From Agaricicola taiwanensis (lineage in GTDB: Bacteria; Pseudomonadota; Alphaproteobacteria; Rhizobiales; Methylopilaceae), in the NCBI RefSeq assembly GCF_014635245.1, contig NZ_BMCP01000001.1:1178001-1242000 (forward strand): a DNA stretch of 64,000 nt, read 5' to 3'. A model generated the notes under the pieces. It searched no databases. It saw only the letters and a list, made by a program, of their open reading frames with translations, and was not told the DNA's origin. Made by a program: the position numbers and the translations under genes. Positions 7,403-17,226 of the stretch are shown here, in pieces (position 1 is the first letter of the stretch; every line of letters begins with the position of its first letter).

Positions 7403-9181
7403 TCAGAAGGGCCAGAACAGCAGGATCAGCGGCACGGAAACCGCCACACAGATGGCCTCCAGCGGCAGCCCCACGATGGTGAAGTCGAGGAACTTATAGC
7501 CGCCCGGCTCCCAGACGAGCGTGCTCGACTGATGCCCGATCGGGGTGAGAAAGGCGCAGGAGGCGCCGATGGCGATCGCCATCAGGAACGGATCGGGATT
7601 GACCCCAAGACCCTGCGCGATGCCGAGAGCGATGGGCGCCATGATGAAGGCAGTGGCGTTGTTGTTGAGGATGTCGGACAGCCACATGGTCACCACCATG
7701 AGGAGCGTCAGGGTCCAGACCGGCGCCAGACCGCCTGTCGCTGCCGTGATCCAGCCCGCGACGAGCTCCGCGCTGCCGGTCGCCTCCATGGCCGTTCCGA
7801 CCGGGCCGAAGGCGCCAAGCAGGATGATCACCGGCCAGTCGATCGCTTCATAAGCTTCGTCGGGAGCGACGATATTGGTGAGGACGAGAGCGAGGGCCGC
7901 TGCCGTAAAGCCGATATGAGCCGGCACCAGATCGGCAACAAGAGCGGCGACGGCGATGAAGAAGATGCCGCTGGCGAGCGCCAGGCGCCGCGGGCGCCCG
8001 ATACCGACACTTCGTTCCTTCAGCGGAAGACAGCCCATCTCGCTCAAGGTCTCGGTCATGGTTTGCGCCGGGCCTTGAAGCAGGAGGATGTCTCCGAAAC
8101 GGAAGCGCACGTCTCGCAACCGGTCGTCAAGGCGCCGGCCTTCGCGTGCGACAGCGAGCATATTGACGCCGAAGGTGGTGCGCATGCGCAAGGAACCCGC
8201 AGAGCTTCCGATCAGGCGCGAGCGCCGTGCCACGATTGCCTCCACAAGGGCTGTCTCGTCCGACGAGAGGTCCTGAGTGTCGATCTCGACGTCCGCTGAA
8301 AGCGCGAGGCCGCTCGTGTCGATGATCTTCTTCAGGCTGTCGGGGGCTCCCTCCAGGACAAGGACGTCGCCCTGCTGCACCTTGGCGTAACCCCCGGGCG
8401 CGAGACGGCTGCCGCCGCCGCGCAGGATGCTGACAACCGTCACATCGTTTTCAAACAGCGCTTCGACTTCCTGAACCCGCATGTCGATGACATTCGATCC
8501 TTCCAGAACCTCCACCTCGGTCAGGTAATCGGCAATGTCGAAGAGGTTCTGGCTTTCTGACGATCCCCGCCGGTTCTTCGGGACAAGACGCCATCCGATG
8601 AAGGCAAGATAGATGACGCCGGCGATCGCCACCGGGATGCCGACGGGAGCGAAATCGAACATCGCGAAAGGCTCGCCAACGGCACGCTCGCGGAAGCCGG
8701 AAATGATGATGTTCGGCGGGGTGCCGATGAGCGTGATCAGGCCGCCCAGCACCGAACCGAAGGCCAGAGGCATCAGCGACCAGGCAGGCGGATAGCCGTC
8801 GCGGTAGCAGTTGCGCAGGGCGACCGGCAACATGAGTGCCAGCGCGCCGACGTTGTTCATGAACGCAGAGAGGAAGGTGACCATCAGCGTCTGGACGAGG
8901 AGCTGTTGGATGGGCTTGCCGGAAAAGGGCGCTGTGACCTGGGTCGCCACGTCGACGATGCCGGCGTTCTGCATGCCCCGACTGATGATCAGCACGGCCG
9001 CGACCGTGATGGTGGCGGGATGGGCAAAGCCGAGGAAGGCCTCGTCCATCGGCACCAGGCCGCAGGCGATGACAGCCATCAGTGCAATAAGCGCCACGAT
9101 GTCGTAGCGGATGCGATCCCAGACGAAGAGCACCAGGGAGCCGGCGAGAATGGCAAAGGCGGCCCACTGCTCGAATGTCAT
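7403..9181 (-). CDS. SLC13/DASS-type anion permease with two internal TrkA-C domains
   Basis: A 592-residue inner-membrane transporter of the divalent anion:Na+ symporter type. Two bundles of membrane helices (about residues 1-205 and 390-592) flank a cytosolic section with two TrkA_C (RCK_C) regulatory domains (about 215-375, e.g. EVEALFENDVTVVSI and RRSRLIGSSAGSLRM). Signature clamshell motifs are the N-terminal MNNVGALALMLPV plus IGTPPNIIISGF, and the C-terminal ILNNNATAF plus LTPIGHQSS. This architecture is common for sulfate or dicarboxylate carriers, but the substrate cannot be told from sequence. The gene stands alone between convergent dcd and divergent S49 peptidase. Confidence 0.88.
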   Translation of the reverse strand: MTFEQWAAFAILAGSLVLFVWDRIRYDIVALIALMAVIACGLVPMDEAFLGFAHPATITVAAVLIISRGMQNAGIVDVATQVTAPFSGKPIQQLLVQTLMVTFLSAFMNNVGALALMLPVALRNCYRDGYPPAWSLMPLAFGSVLGGLITLIGTPPNIIISGFRERAVGEPFAMFDFAPVGIPVAIAGVIYLAFIGWRLVPKNRRGSSESQNLFDIADYLTEVEVLEGSNVIDMRVQEVEALFENDVTVVSILRGGGSRLAPGGYAKVQQGDVLVLEGAPDSLKKIIDTSGLALSADVEIDTQDLSSDETALVEAIVARRSRLIGSSAGSLRMRTTFGVNMLAVAREGRRLDDRLRDVRFRFGDILLLQGPAQTMTETLSEMGCLPLKERSVGIGRPRRLALASGIFFIAVAALVADLVPAHIGFTAAALALVLTNIVAPDEAYEAIDWPVIILLGAFGPVGTAMEATGSAELVAGWITAATGGLAPVWTLTLLMVVTMWLSDILNNNATAFIMAPIALGIAQGLGVNPDPFLMAIAIGASCAFLTPIGHQSSTLVWEPGGYKFLDFTIVGLPLEAICVAVSVPLILLFWPF

Positions 9182-9270
9182 GAAAAATCCCCGTCGATCA
9201 ATCGATAGCGCGGAACAGAAGAGAATCGTTCCACATTGAAGCGCGCAGTTGGGCTGTTTATCTAGGTCTC

Positions 9271-10146
9271 ATGGCTGACACATCACTCCGCGACGATTTC
9301 GCGCGCTGGCTTTCGCCGGTGCTCCCCAAACACATGCGGCCGGGCGTTCCGGTTGTTCCGGTCGTGAGGCTCACCGGCGCGATCGGCATGGGCACGCCGT
9401 TGAAGCCGGCGCTCACGCTTGCCTCGGCCGCGCCGCTGCTGGAGAAGGCCTTCGCCATCAAGCGCGCGAAAGAAGTCGCCATCATCGTCAATTCTCCGGG
9501 TGGCGCGCCGGTGCAGTCGCACCTGATCCACCGCCGCATCCGCTCGCTCGCCCAGCAGCACGGGCGCAAGGTCACCGTCTTCGTGGAAGATGTGGCTGCA
9601 TCCGGCGGCTATATGATCGCCTGCGCGGGCGACGAGATCATCGCTGATCCATCCTCCATCGTCGGCTCGATCGGCGTTGTGTCGGCAGGCTTCGGCTTCA
9701 CCGGTCTGATCGACAAGCTGGGCGTTGAGCGGCGGGTCCACACTTCCGGCCAGAGCAAGGTGATCCTCGATCCGTTCCAGCCCGAGAAGGCGGAGGATGT
9801 CGAGCGCCTGAAGACGATCCAGAAGGACGTGCACGAGGACTTCATCGCCCTCGTCAAGGAGCGCCGGTCTGGAGCTCTGGACGGCGTCGATGGCCTGCTC
9901 TTTTCCGGTGCCTTCTGGACCGGGCGGCAGGGGCTCGATCTCGGCATCGTCGATCGGTTGGGTGAGCTGCGCACCGTCATGCGGGAACGCTATGGCGACG
10001 ATGTGGTGCTGAAACTCATCGGCGCCTCACGCGGCCTCATGTTGCGGCGGATGACGCCGCGGGACGGAGGGCTCGGAGCGGGATTGGCCGACGAAGTCCT
10101 GACCTCGCTTGAGGCGCGGGCGCTGTGGTCCCGGTTTGGTCTCTGA
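9271..10146 (+). CDS. S49-family serine peptidase (SppA-like)
   Basis: A 291-residue S49 peptidase of the short SppA/SohB type. The catalytic serine lies in VAASGGYMIACAGDEI, and the following IVGSIGVV strand and the lysine of TSGQSKVILDPF complete the Ser/Lys dyad region. IVNSPGGAP is the typical strand-turn before the active site. Family members degrade signal peptides or membrane-bound fragments. No N-terminal membrane helix is obvious, unlike classical SppA. It is followed after 21 bases by a 67-residue membrane protein and then glyQS, an order I remember from other rhizobia. Confidence 0.9.
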   Translation: MADTSLRDDFARWLSPVLPKHMRPGVPVVPVVRLTGAIGMGTPLKPALTLASAAPLLEKAFAIKRAKEVAIIVNSPGGAPVQSHLIHRRIRSLAQQHGRKVTVFVEDVAASGGYMIACAGDEIIADPSSIVGSIGVVSAGFGFTGLIDKLGVERRVHTSGQSKVILDPFQPEKAEDVERLKTIQKDVHEDFIALVKERRSGALDGVDGLLFSGAFWTGRQGLDLGIVDRLGELRTVMRERYGDDVVLKLIGASRGLMLRRMTPRDGGLGAGLADEVLTSLEARALWSRFGL

Positions 10147-10167
10147 ACGTCACGGGGAGTGTGAAGT

Positions 10168-10371
10168 ATGTTGCCGCTTCTTCCTGCCGTCGGTCTCGCA
10201 GCTCTAGGTCTCGCCATCCTCACCTTTGGCCGGCGGGAGATGAACCGCATCACCCGCAAGCTCGATGATCGCGACGAGGCGAACGGTACCCTGCCGGACA
10301 AGAACGCGCCCATGCTGCGCCGCGACCCGCAAAGTGGCCAGTGGCGGCCCGATCCGGAGAGGAACGCATAA
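10168..10371 (+). CDS. Small single-pass membrane protein of unknown function
   Basis: A 67-residue protein. One N-terminal membrane helix (LLPAVGLAALGLAILTF) is followed by a charged cytosolic tail with RRDPQSGQWRPDPE. The end of the tail resembles short conserved tails in rhizobial hypothetical proteins. GGGGAGTG about 10 bases before ATG supports translation. It lies between the S49 peptidase and glyQ on the same strand and could be co-transcribed with the peptidase. I do not recognise a function. Confidence 0.75.
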   Translation: MLPLLPAVGLAALGLAILTFGRREMNRITRKLDDRDEANGTLPDKNAPMLRRDPQSGQWRPDPERNA

Positions 10372-10466
10372 AATTCGGGAACAGCACCGGCGTTTCTATC
10401 CGCCGCCTTGACCCTTGTCAGGCGCGCCGATAGGTTCGCGCGCGCTTGATTTTCCCGGATGTTTGA

Positions 10467-11390
10467 ATGCCCGCTCCCGCCGATCCGCTGAGCCCGACAC
10501 GCTCGTTCCAGGGCCTGATCCTGACATTGCAACGCTTCTGGGCGGAGCAGGGCTGCGTGCTGCTGCAGCCCTATGACATGGAAGTGGGTGCCGGCACCTT
10601 CCACCCCGGCACGACCTTACGCGCCCTCGGCCCGAAGCCCTGGAAGGCGGCCTATGTGCAGCCGTCCCGACGGCCGAAGGATGGTCGCTACGGCGAAAAT
10701 CCAAACCGCTTTCAGCACTACTACCAGTTCCAGGTCATCCTGAAGCCGAACCCGTCCAACCTGCAGGAGCTCTATCTCGCCTCGCTGAAGGCGATCGGCA
10801 TCGACCCGCTGCTGCATGACATCCGCTTTGTGGAAGATGACTGGGAAAGCCCGACGCTGGGCGCCTGGGGCCTTGGCTGGGAATGCTGGTGCGACGGCAT
10901 GGAGGTCTCCCAGTTCACCTACTTCCAGCAGGTGGCTGGCATCGAATGCAGCCCTGTCTCCGGTGAGCTCACTTACGGCCTCGAGCGTCTGGCCATGTAT
11001 CTGCAGGGCACCGACAACGGCTTCGACCTCAATTTCAACGGCCGCGACGGTGACGAGAAGGTCACCTATGGCGACGTCTTCAAGCAGGCGGAAGAGGAAT
11101 ACTCCCGGCACAACTTCGAGCATGCCGATACGGCCATGCTGCTGCAGCACTTCAGGGATGCCGAAGCCGAATGCACGTCGCTCCTGGAGAAGGGCGAGGC
11201 GGGCGAGCGGCACCTCATGGTGATGCCGGCCTATGACCAGTGCATCAAGGCCAGCCATGTCTTCAACCTGCTCGACGCCCGGGGCGTGATCTCCGTGACG
11301 GAGCGGCAGAGCTACATTCTGCGGGTGCGTGAACTTGCCAAGGCCTGCGGCGCCGCCTGGCTCAAGACAGCCGGCGGAGGAGCCGCCTGA
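10467..11390 (+). CDS. glyQ: Glycyl-tRNA synthetase alpha subunit
   Basis: A 307-residue class II aminoacyl-tRNA synthetase subunit, the catalytic half of the alpha2beta2 glycyl-tRNA synthetase. Diagnostic stretches are [49 protein letters not shown] (motif 2 region) and [13 protein letters not shown]. Length is as expected. Its TGA overlaps the glyS ATG by one base (TGATG), so the two subunits are translationally coupled. No T-box-like leader is apparent in the preceding 95 bases. Confidence 0.98.
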   Translation: MPAPADPLSPTRSFQGLILTLQRFWAEQGCVLLQPYDMEVGAGTFHPGTTLRALGPKPWKAAYVQPSRRPKDGRYGENPNRFQHYYQFQVILKPNPSNLQELYLASLKAIGIDPLLHDIRFVEDDWESPTLGAWGLGWECWCDGMEVSQFTYFQQVAGIECSPVSGELTYGLERLAMYLQGTDNGFDLNFNGRDGDEKVTYGDVFKQAEEEYSRHNFEHADTAMLLQHFRDAEAECTSLLEKGEAGERHLMVMPAYDQCIKASHVFNLLDARGVISVTERQSYILRVRELAKACGAAWLKTAGGGAA

Positions 11391-13465
11391 TGCCTGATCT
11401 TCTGATCGAACTCTTCTCCGAGGAAATTCCTGCCCGCATGCAGGCGAAGGCGGCGGACGATCTGCAGCGCCTGGTCACCAATGCCCTGGTTGACGCGGGG
11501 CTTCCCTATGAGGGCGCCAAGGCCTTCGCAACGCCGCGCCGCCTGGCGCTGACGGTGCACGGCCTTCCTGCCCGCCAGCCGGACCGGCGGGAGGAGCGCA
11601 AGGGCCCTCGTGTCGGCGCGCCGGAGCAGGCGCTTGCGGGTTTTCTGAAAGCCGCCGGCCTCTCCTCCATGGAGGAAGCGAGGATACAGCAGGACCCGAA
11701 GGGTGATTTCTACATCGCCGTCACCGAAAAGCCGGGCCGCACGACGCAGGAGGTGGTGGCGGACATGATGCCCGGCATCATCCGCGCGTTCCCCTGGCCG
11801 AAGTCCATGCGCTCAGGCACCAGCGAGCTGCGCTGGGTGCGGCCGTTGCAATCGATCCTCTGTCTGTTCGGCTCCCTTCATGAGGATCCGGAGATCGTCC
11901 GGTTCGAGATCGACGGCATCGCCTCCGGTGACACGACCTATGGACACCGGTTCCTTGCACCGGGCGCGATCCAGGTGCGGCGCTTCGAGGACTATGTGGC
12001 CAAGCTGGACATATCCAAGGTCGTCCTCGATCCCGAGCGGCGGAAGGATATGATCCTGACCGACGCCAAGGCGCTTGCCTTCGCCGCGGGGCTGGAACTG
12101 GTGGAGGATGCCGCTCTGCTCGACGAGGTGGCGGGCCTGGTGGAATGGCCAGTGGTGCTGATGGGGTCTTTTGATGAGGACTTTCTGAAGGTCCCCGACG
12201 AAGTGATCCGTACCACCATCCGCGTCAACCAGAAGTGCTTCGTGCTGCGTGATCCCAAGACCGGCGAACTGGCGAACCGTTTCCTGCTCGTCTCCAACAT
12301 CGAGGCAAAGGACGGCGGCGCTGCCATCGTCGCGGGAAACCAGCGGGTCGTGCGTGCCCGCCTGTCGGACGCCCGCTTCTTCTGGGCCACCGACCGGAAG
12401 GTGAAGCTGGAGGAGCGGGCGAAGAAGCTCGACAGCATCACCTTCCACGAAAAGCTAGGTACTCAGGGCCAGCGCGTGGAGCGCATCGCCCGGTTGGCGC
12501 GTGAGCTTGCGCCGCTGGTGGGCGCCGATCCGGCCGAGGCGGAAACCGCGGCCAAGCTTGCCAAGGCCGATCTCGTCACCGAGACCGTGGGCGAGTTTCC
12601 GGAGCTGCAGGGTCTCGTCGGCCGCTATCTTCTCTCGCTGGAACGCTATCCCATGGCGGTCGCCAAGGCATCGGAAGATCACTACAAACCCCAGGGTCCG
12701 GGAGACCGCGTACCCCGTGAGCCGGTGTCCATTGCCGTGGCGCTCGCCGATAAGATCGACACCCTCGTCGGCTTCTGGACCATTGACGAGAAGCCGACCG
12801 GTTCAAAGGATCCCTACGCTCTGCGGCGCGCCGCACTGGGGGTCATCCGCATCGTTCTGGAGAACAATCTGCGCGTGCCGCTCGCCCGGCAACTGACGCC
12901 GGTCTTCGGAGGCGCTGACGGCGCGGCCGACAAGCTTGCCGATCTCATCGCCTTCTTCGCCGATCGCCTGAAGGTGCAGCTGCGTGAGCAGGGCGCCCGC
13001 CATGATCTTGTGGATGCGGTGTTCGGCCTGGGCAATCAGGACGATCTGGTGCTGATCGCACGCCGTATCGACGCCCTGGGCAAGTTCCTCGACACCGACG
13101 ACGGCCGCAATCTGCTCGCGGGTTATCGCCGCGCCGCCAACATCCTCAAAGCCGAGGAGAAGAAGGACGGCGAGGGTACTTTCGACAAATCCGTCAACCC
13201 CAACTTCCTGACCGAAGAAGCGGAGAAGGGCCTCCACGCCGCAATTGAAAAGGTTTCCGCGGATGTGGCGGTGGCGGTCGAGAAGGAAGATTTCACCGCG
13301 GCCATGAAAGCGCTTTCGCGGCTTCGGGTCCCGGTCGACGATTTCTTCGACACGGTCACGGTGAACGCCGACGATGTGAAGCTCCGGCTGAACCGACTGC
13401 GACTGCTCGCCAGCCTGCGTGCGGCCACCCGGCGCATCGCCGATTTCTCCCGCATCGAAGGTTAA
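11390..13465 (+). CDS. glyS: Glycyl-tRNA synthetase beta subunit
   Basis: A 691-residue beta subunit that binds tRNA(Gly) and partners GlyQ. The N-terminus [15 protein letters not shown] is the family hallmark. It is followed by the [19 protein letters not shown] linker, the HD-like central domain around [13 protein letters not shown] and a C-terminal DALR-type anticodon-binding helix bundle ([16 protein letters not shown] near residue 645). Length is normal. It starts inside the glyQ stop codon. The following stretch 13466-13572 carries a stress promoter rather than a terminator. Confidence 0.98.
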   Translation: MPDLLIELFSEEIPARMQAKAADDLQRLVTNALVDAGLPYEGAKAFATPRRLALTVHGLPARQPDRREERKGPRVGAPEQALAGFLKAAGLSSMEEARIQQDPKGDFYIAVTEKPGRTTQEVVADMMPGIIRAFPWPKSMRSGTSELRWVRPLQSILCLFGSLHEDPEIVRFEIDGIASGDTTYGHRFLAPGAIQVRRFEDYVAKLDISKVVLDPERRKDMILTDAKALAFAAGLELVEDAALLDEVAGLVEWPVVLMGSFDEDFLKVPDEVIRTTIRVNQKCFVLRDPKTGELANRFLLVSNIEAKDGGAAIVAGNQRVVRARLSDARFFWATDRKVKLEERAKKLDSITFHEKLGTQGQRVERIARLARELAPLVGADPAEAETAAKLAKADLVTETVGEFPELQGLVGRYLLSLERYPMAVAKASEDHYKPQGPGDRVPREPVSIAVALADKIDTLVGFWTIDEKPTGSKDPYALRRAALGVIRIVLENNLRVPLARQLTPVFGGADGAADKLADLIAFFADRLKVQLREQGARHDLVDAVFGLGNQDDLVLIARRIDALGKFLDTDDGRNLLAGYRRAANILKAEEKKDGEGTFDKSVNPNFLTEEAEKGLHAAIEKVSADVAVAVEKEDFTAAMKALSRLRVPVDDFFDTVTVNADDVKLRLNRLRLLASLRAATRRIADFSRIEG

Positions 13466-13500
13466 CGCGGCATATCAAATTATTAACGTTTCAGTCCTGT

Positions 13501-13526
13501 GGAACCTCACGGGGCTGAGTGCGTTC
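13501..13526 (+). promoter_or_regulatory. Predicted EcfG (general stress sigma factor) promoter
   Basis: GGAAC at 13501-13505 is followed by 16 bases and then CGTT at 13522-13525. This is the GGAAC-N16/17-CGTT consensus of EcfG-type extracytoplasmic sigma factors in Alphaproteobacteria. It lies about 50 bases before the DUF3096 start and nothing else on the plus strand intervenes. Confidence 0.8.
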
Positions 13527-13572
13527 TTCGGCCAATCGCTTCATATCGAGCGGATACCGGAGACCCTATCTC

Positions 13573-13710
13573 GTGACACTCGACATTATCGCCATTCAGC
13601 CGATCGTAGCCTTGATCGCCGGAATCTTGATCCTGATCATGCCGCGCCTGCTGAATTACATCGTCGCCTTTTACCTCATTGTCATCGGCATCATCGGCCT
13701 CACGGCCTGA
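13573..13710 (+). CDS. DUF3096 tiny membrane protein
   Basis: A 45-residue protein. The core IQPIVALIAGILILIMPRLL plus YIVAFYLIVIGIIGL matches the DUF3096 family, two short membrane helices joined by a Pro-Arg turn. Function is unknown. GTG 13573 is chosen because CGGAGA lies about 10 bases upstream and the family starts here; the frame extends to 13519 but that adds non-family residues and would run into the promoter. It is the first gene after the predicted EcfG promoter, and a sister tiny gene follows after 15 bases. Confidence 0.85.
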   Translation: MTLDIIAIQPIVALIAGILILIMPRLLNYIVAFYLIVIGIIGLTA

Positions 13711-13725
13711 CCTGGAGGATCTGAT

Positions 13726-13875
13726 ATGCCCTCTCAGGGGAACTTCGCGTACTTCATCATTGGCGGCCTTCTCGTGGCGGTCGGTGTGCTTGCCTATCTG
13801 TTCTATGAGAACAGCCCGAAACAGCAAGGCGTTGAGATCAAAGTCAATCCGGCAATTTCCACGCCGGGATCGTGA
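13726..13875 (+). CDS. 49-residue single-pass membrane protein
   Basis: A very short gene with a strong ribosome binding site (TGGAGGA at 13713-13719) and ATG at 13726. The product has one membrane helix (YFIIGGLLVAVGVLAYLFY) and a short tail EIKVNPAISTPGS. It lies 15 bases after the DUF3096 gene and 60 bases before the next tiny membrane protein, so the three probably form one stress-induced transcript. The helix resembles that of the 105-residue neighbour. Function unknown. Confidence 0.75.
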   Translation: MPSQGNFAYFIIGGLLVAVGVLAYLFYENSPKQQGVEIKVNPAISTPGS

Positions 13876-13935
13876 GTGAAACCAAATCATCGTTCACGCG
13901 TTGGTGATGCAAATGCTCGACCCAAGGAGGAAGCA

Positions 13936-14253
13936 ATGGACGATCTGAACCGCCCCGGTCCGACGACGGACCCCTACAATCAGAGGACGACGCCGCCTGT
14001 GGAGCGCAGTTCCGGCTTCTCTTCGATGTATCTCATACTCGGCGCCCTTGTCGTCGCCGTCGCCGTGTTGGCCTTTGCCTTTTCTGGCCCTGATACGGCC
14101 GAGGAAGGCCGCGCTGGCACTGACGCTCCAGCCGTAACGGAGCCGGCACCCTCGACTGCGCCTTCCACGGCGCCGTCCGCCGCACCTACGGCTCCAACCG
14201 AGCCGAGCAGCCCGCCCGCTGGCGGTGCTCCGGCTCCTGCCCCCGCACAGTAA
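13936..14253 (+). CDS. Small membrane protein with Pro/Ala/Thr-rich tail
   Basis: A 105-residue protein: a polar N-terminus (about 30 residues), one membrane helix (YLILGALVVAVAVLAFAF) and a low-complexity tail of Ala, Pro, Thr and Ser that probably spans part of the periplasm. AAGGAGG at 13924-13930 fixes ATG 13936 as the start; an in-frame GTG at 13876 lacks a binding site. It is the last gene of the EcfG-driven trio and is followed directly by a strong terminator. Function unknown. Confidence 0.8.
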   Translation: MDDLNRPGPTTDPYNQRTTPPVERSSGFSSMYLILGALVVAVAVLAFAFSGPDTAEEGRAGTDAPAVTEPAPSTAPSTAPSAAPTAPTEPSSPPAGGAPAPAPAQ

Positions 14254-14271
14254 GCGAGGGGTTTCAAAAAG

Positions 14272-14304
14272 AGGCTGGCTCGGTGTTCCGGGCCAGCCTT
14301 TTTT
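14272..14304 (+). terminator. Rho-independent terminator after the tiny membrane protein trio
   Basis: An 8-base stem AGGCTGGC / GCCAGCCT encloses a 12-base loop and is followed by a run of T. It closes the transcription unit that starts at the EcfG-type promoter and separates it from ppdK. Confidence 0.88.
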
Positions 14305-14395
14305 ATGTGAGCAAGACGCCTGTCTTGCATTCGCGCCGTCGCCATGAGACGACGCAAAGGGGCAAAAGCTTCACCTGAAAAGGAATATTCGGACC

Positions 14396-17074
14396 ATGGC
14401 CAAGTGGGTCTATACCTTCGGGGACGGAGCGGCGGAAGGCCGCGCCGATATGCGCAATCTTCTTGGCGGCAAGGGCGCCAATCTCGCTGAAATGGCGAGC
14501 CTTGGCCTGCCGGTTCCGCCGGGCTTTACCGTCACCACCGAAGTCTGCTCCCACTATTATGCCAACGACCGCCAATATCCGGGCGAACTGGCCGCCCAGG
14601 TCGATGCGGCGCTGGACCATGTCGCCGCCCTGACCGGCCGCGTCTTTGGTGATGCTGAAAATCCCTTGCTTGTCTCCGTGCGCTCCGGCGCCCGCGCATC
14701 CATGCCGGGCATGATGGACACGGTGCTTAACCTCGGCCTCAACGATGTCACTGTGGAAGCGGTAGCATCCTCCTCCGGCAACAGGCGCTTCGCCTTCGAC
14801 AGCTACCGTCGTTTCATCCAGATGTACGCGGATGTGGTGCTGGAACTCGACCACCAGGATTTTGAGGAAGTATTCGAGCGGGTGAAGGAGGAGCAGGGAG
14901 CTCTGCAGGATACCGATCTGGACGCAGACGCCCTGGCAAATGTCGTCGAGCGCTATAAGGATCTGGTCGCAAGGGCCCTGGGCAAGCCCTTTCCGCAGGA
15001 TCCGAAAGAGCAGCTCTGGGGCGCCATCGGCGCGGTTTTCTCCTCCTGGATGAACCAGCGCGCCAACACCTACCGCCGCCTGCACAATATTCCGGAGAGC
15101 TGGGGCACCGCCGTCAATGTCCAAGCCATGGTGTTCGGCAACTTGGGCGACACATCCGCCACCGGCGTCGCCTTCACCCGCAATCCCTCGACCGGCGCGA
15201 AAGAGCTCTATGGCGAGTTCCTGGTCAACGCGCAGGGTGAGGATGTGGTCGCCGGCATCCGCACCCCACAGGACATCACCGAAGCCGCCCGCAAGAATGC
15301 AGGATCATCAAAGCCGTCCCTGGAAACGGTGATGCCGGAGGTCTTTGCCGAACTCGTCCAGACCGCGAACCGTCTGGAGAGCCACTATCGGGACATGCAG
15401 GACCTCGAATTCACGGTCGAACGCGGCAAGTTGTGGATGCTGCAGACGCGTTCCGGAAAGCGCACGGCCAAGGCCGCGCTTCGGATCGCGGTGGAACTGG
15501 CCGGCGAGGGGCTGATCACGGAGGAAGAGGCAGTCGGTCGCGTCGAGCCAGCAGCCCTCGACCAACTTCTTCATCCCACCATCGATCCGAAAGTCGCGCG
15601 GGACGTCATCGCCACCGGTCTTCCGGCTTCTCCAGGTGCCGCCGTGGGCGAGATCGTGTTCTCTTCCGAGGAGGCCGAAAAGCGCTCGGGCGAGGGCCAT
15701 AAGGTCATTCTGGTGCGCGTTGAAACCAGCCCCGAGGACATTCACGGCATGCATGCTGCGCAGGGCATTCTGACCACCCGTGGCGGCATGACCAGCCATG
15801 CCGCTGTGGTGGCGCGCGGCATGGGCAAGCCTTGCGTGTCCGGCGCGGGCGGTATCCGCGTCGATGAAAAGGCACGTACTTTGACCGTTGGCAGCGAAAG
15901 CTTCACCACGGGCGATATCATCACCATCGACGGCTCCGCCGGGCAGGTGTTGAAAGGCGAGGTCAAGATGATCGAGCCGGAGCTCGCCGGTGAGTTCGGC
16001 ACGCTGATGGGATGGGCCGACAAGGTGCGTCGCATGAAGGTGCGCACCAACGCGGAAACACCTGCGGATGCCCGGACGGCGCGGCGCTATGGCGCTGAGG
16101 GCATCGGCCTCTGCCGCACCGAGCATATGTTCTTTGATGCAGGCCGGATCTTGGCGGTGCGGGAAATGATCCTGGCCGATGACGAGGCCGGACGCCGCGC
16201 GGCGCTTGCCAAGCTCCTTCCCATGCAGCGTCAGGATTTCGTCGAGCTCTTCGAGATCATGGGCGGGCTGCCGGTGACGATCCGCCTGCTCGATCCGCCG
16301 TTGCATGAGTTCCTGCCGAAAACCGATGCTGAAATATCCGAAGTCGCCGCCTCCATGGGTGCCTCTGTGGAAAAGCTGCGCCAGCGCGCATCGGAACTTC
16401 ATGAGTTCAATCCCATGCTCGGCTTCCGAGGCTGCCGCCTTGCCATCGCCTATCCCGAGATCGCGGAGATGCAGGCTCGCGCCATTTTCGAAGCGGCGGC
16501 GGAGGCCGGCAAGAAGACGGGCTCACCGGTGACGCCGGAGATCATGGTGCCGCTGGTCGCCACCAAGGCCGAGTTGGACATCGTCAAAGCGCGCATCGAC
16601 GCCATGGCGGAAGCGGTGATCGCGGAAGGCGGCGTTCCCATCACCTATGTGGTCGGCACCATGATCGAACTGCCACGCGCGGCTCTGCGGGCCGCTGAGA
16701 TTGCTGAGACGGCCGAGTTCTTCTCCTTTGGCACCAACGATCTGACGCAGACGACACTCGGAATCAGCCGCGACGATGCAGCCAGCTTCCTCGGCACCTA
16801 TGTGGCCAAAGGCATTCTTCCGGCGGATCCCTTCGCCAGCCTCGACCGCGACGGTGTGGGCGAACTGGTGAGCATCGCCGTCGAGCGGGGGCGAACAACA
16901 CGGCAGTCCATCAAGCTCGGAATCTGCGGTGAGCACGGTGGTGATCCCGACTCGGTCGCCTTCTGTGAGGAAGTGGGGCTCGATTACGTGTCCTGCTCGC
17001 CGTTCCGCGTGCCGATCGCCCGCCTCGCCGCCGCGCAGGCAGCTCTCAAGGCAAAGCCCGCCGGACAGGCCTGA
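14396..17074 (+). CDS. ppdK: Pyruvate, phosphate dikinase
   Basis: An 892-residue enzyme interconverting pyruvate + ATP + Pi and phosphoenolpyruvate + AMP + PPi. The domains are in the usual order: an ATP-grasp nucleotide-binding part (LLGGKGANLAEM and SVRSGARASMPGMMDTVLN), the phosphohistidine swivel domain (TRGGMTSHAAVVARGMG, His near residue 468) and the PEP/pyruvate TIM barrel (IGLCRTEHMFF; FFSFGTNDLTQ; catalytic Cys in KLGICGEHGGDP near residue 843). Full length and intact. AAGGA lies 9 bases before ATG. It is a monocistronic unit bounded by terminators at 14272 and 17083. It often neighbours glyS in rhizobia. Confidence 0.98.
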   Translation: MAKWVYTFGDGAAEGRADMRNLLGGKGANLAEMASLGLPVPPGFTVTTEVCSHYYANDRQYPGELAAQVDAALDHVAALTGRVFGDAENPLLVSVRSGARASMPGMMDTVLNLGLNDVTVEAVASSSGNRRFAFDSYRRFIQMYADVVLELDHQDFEEVFERVKEEQGALQDTDLDADALANVVERYKDLVARALGKPFPQDPKEQLWGAIGAVFSSWMNQRANTYRRLHNIPESWGTAVNVQAMVFGNLGDTSATGVAFTRNPSTGAKELYGEFLVNAQGEDVVAGIRTPQDITEAARKNAGSSKPSLETVMPEVFAELVQTANRLESHYRDMQDLEFTVERGKLWMLQTRSGKRTAKAALRIAVELAGEGLITEEEAVGRVEPAALDQLLHPTIDPKVARDVIATGLPASPGAAVGEIVFSSEEAEKRSGEGHKVILVRVETSPEDIHGMHAAQGILTTRGGMTSHAAVVARGMGKPCVSGAGGIRVDEKARTLTVGSESFTTGDIITIDGSAGQVLKGEVKMIEPELAGEFGTLMGWADKVRRMKVRTNAETPADARTARRYGAEGIGLCRTEHMFFDAGRILAVREMILADDEAGRRAALAKLLPMQRQDFVELFEIMGGLPVTIRLLDPPLHEFLPKTDAEISEVAASMGASVEKLRQRASELHEFNPMLGFRGCRLAIAYPEIAEMQARAIFEAAAEAGKKTGSPVTPEIMVPLVATKAELDIVKARIDAMAEAVIAEGGVPITYVVGTMIELPRAALRAAEIAETAEFFSFGTNDLTQTTLGISRDDAASFLGTYVAKGILPADPFASLDRDGVGELVSIAVERGRTTRQSIKLGICGEHGGDPDSVAFCEEVGLDYVSCSPFRVPIARLAAAQAALKAKPAGQA

Positions 17075-17082
17075 GGGGCGGA

Positions 17083-17118
17083 AAGGTGCCGGGCGGCAAG
17101 CCCGGCACCTTCTTTTCA
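17083..17118 (+). terminator. Rho-independent terminator after ppdK
   Basis: A perfect 12-base stem AAGGTGCCGGGC / GCCCGGCACCTT with loop GGCAA, followed by CTTTTC, lies 8 bases after the ppdK stop. Confidence 0.85.
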
Positions 17119-17226
17119 GAAGAGACATCTTGGCCCGCCTTTTGCTTCTCATTGACAGATAAATTGCGGCGCTCCGCCAAAGCGGAGGATTGCCGCAGCG
17201 CTGATCATTCAATGGAGCGTGCCGCG

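Noticed and set aside
9213..9231. GGAAC followed by CGTT, resembling an EcfG promoter
   Set aside because: The boxes are only 10 bases apart, far from the required 16-17.
10377..10395. GGAAC followed by CGTT upstream of glyQ
   Set aside because: Spacing is 8 bases; not a valid EcfG promoter.
15308..16402. 364-residue open frame on the minus strand
   Set aside because: Antisense to ppdK, whose catalytic motifs are intact across this region.
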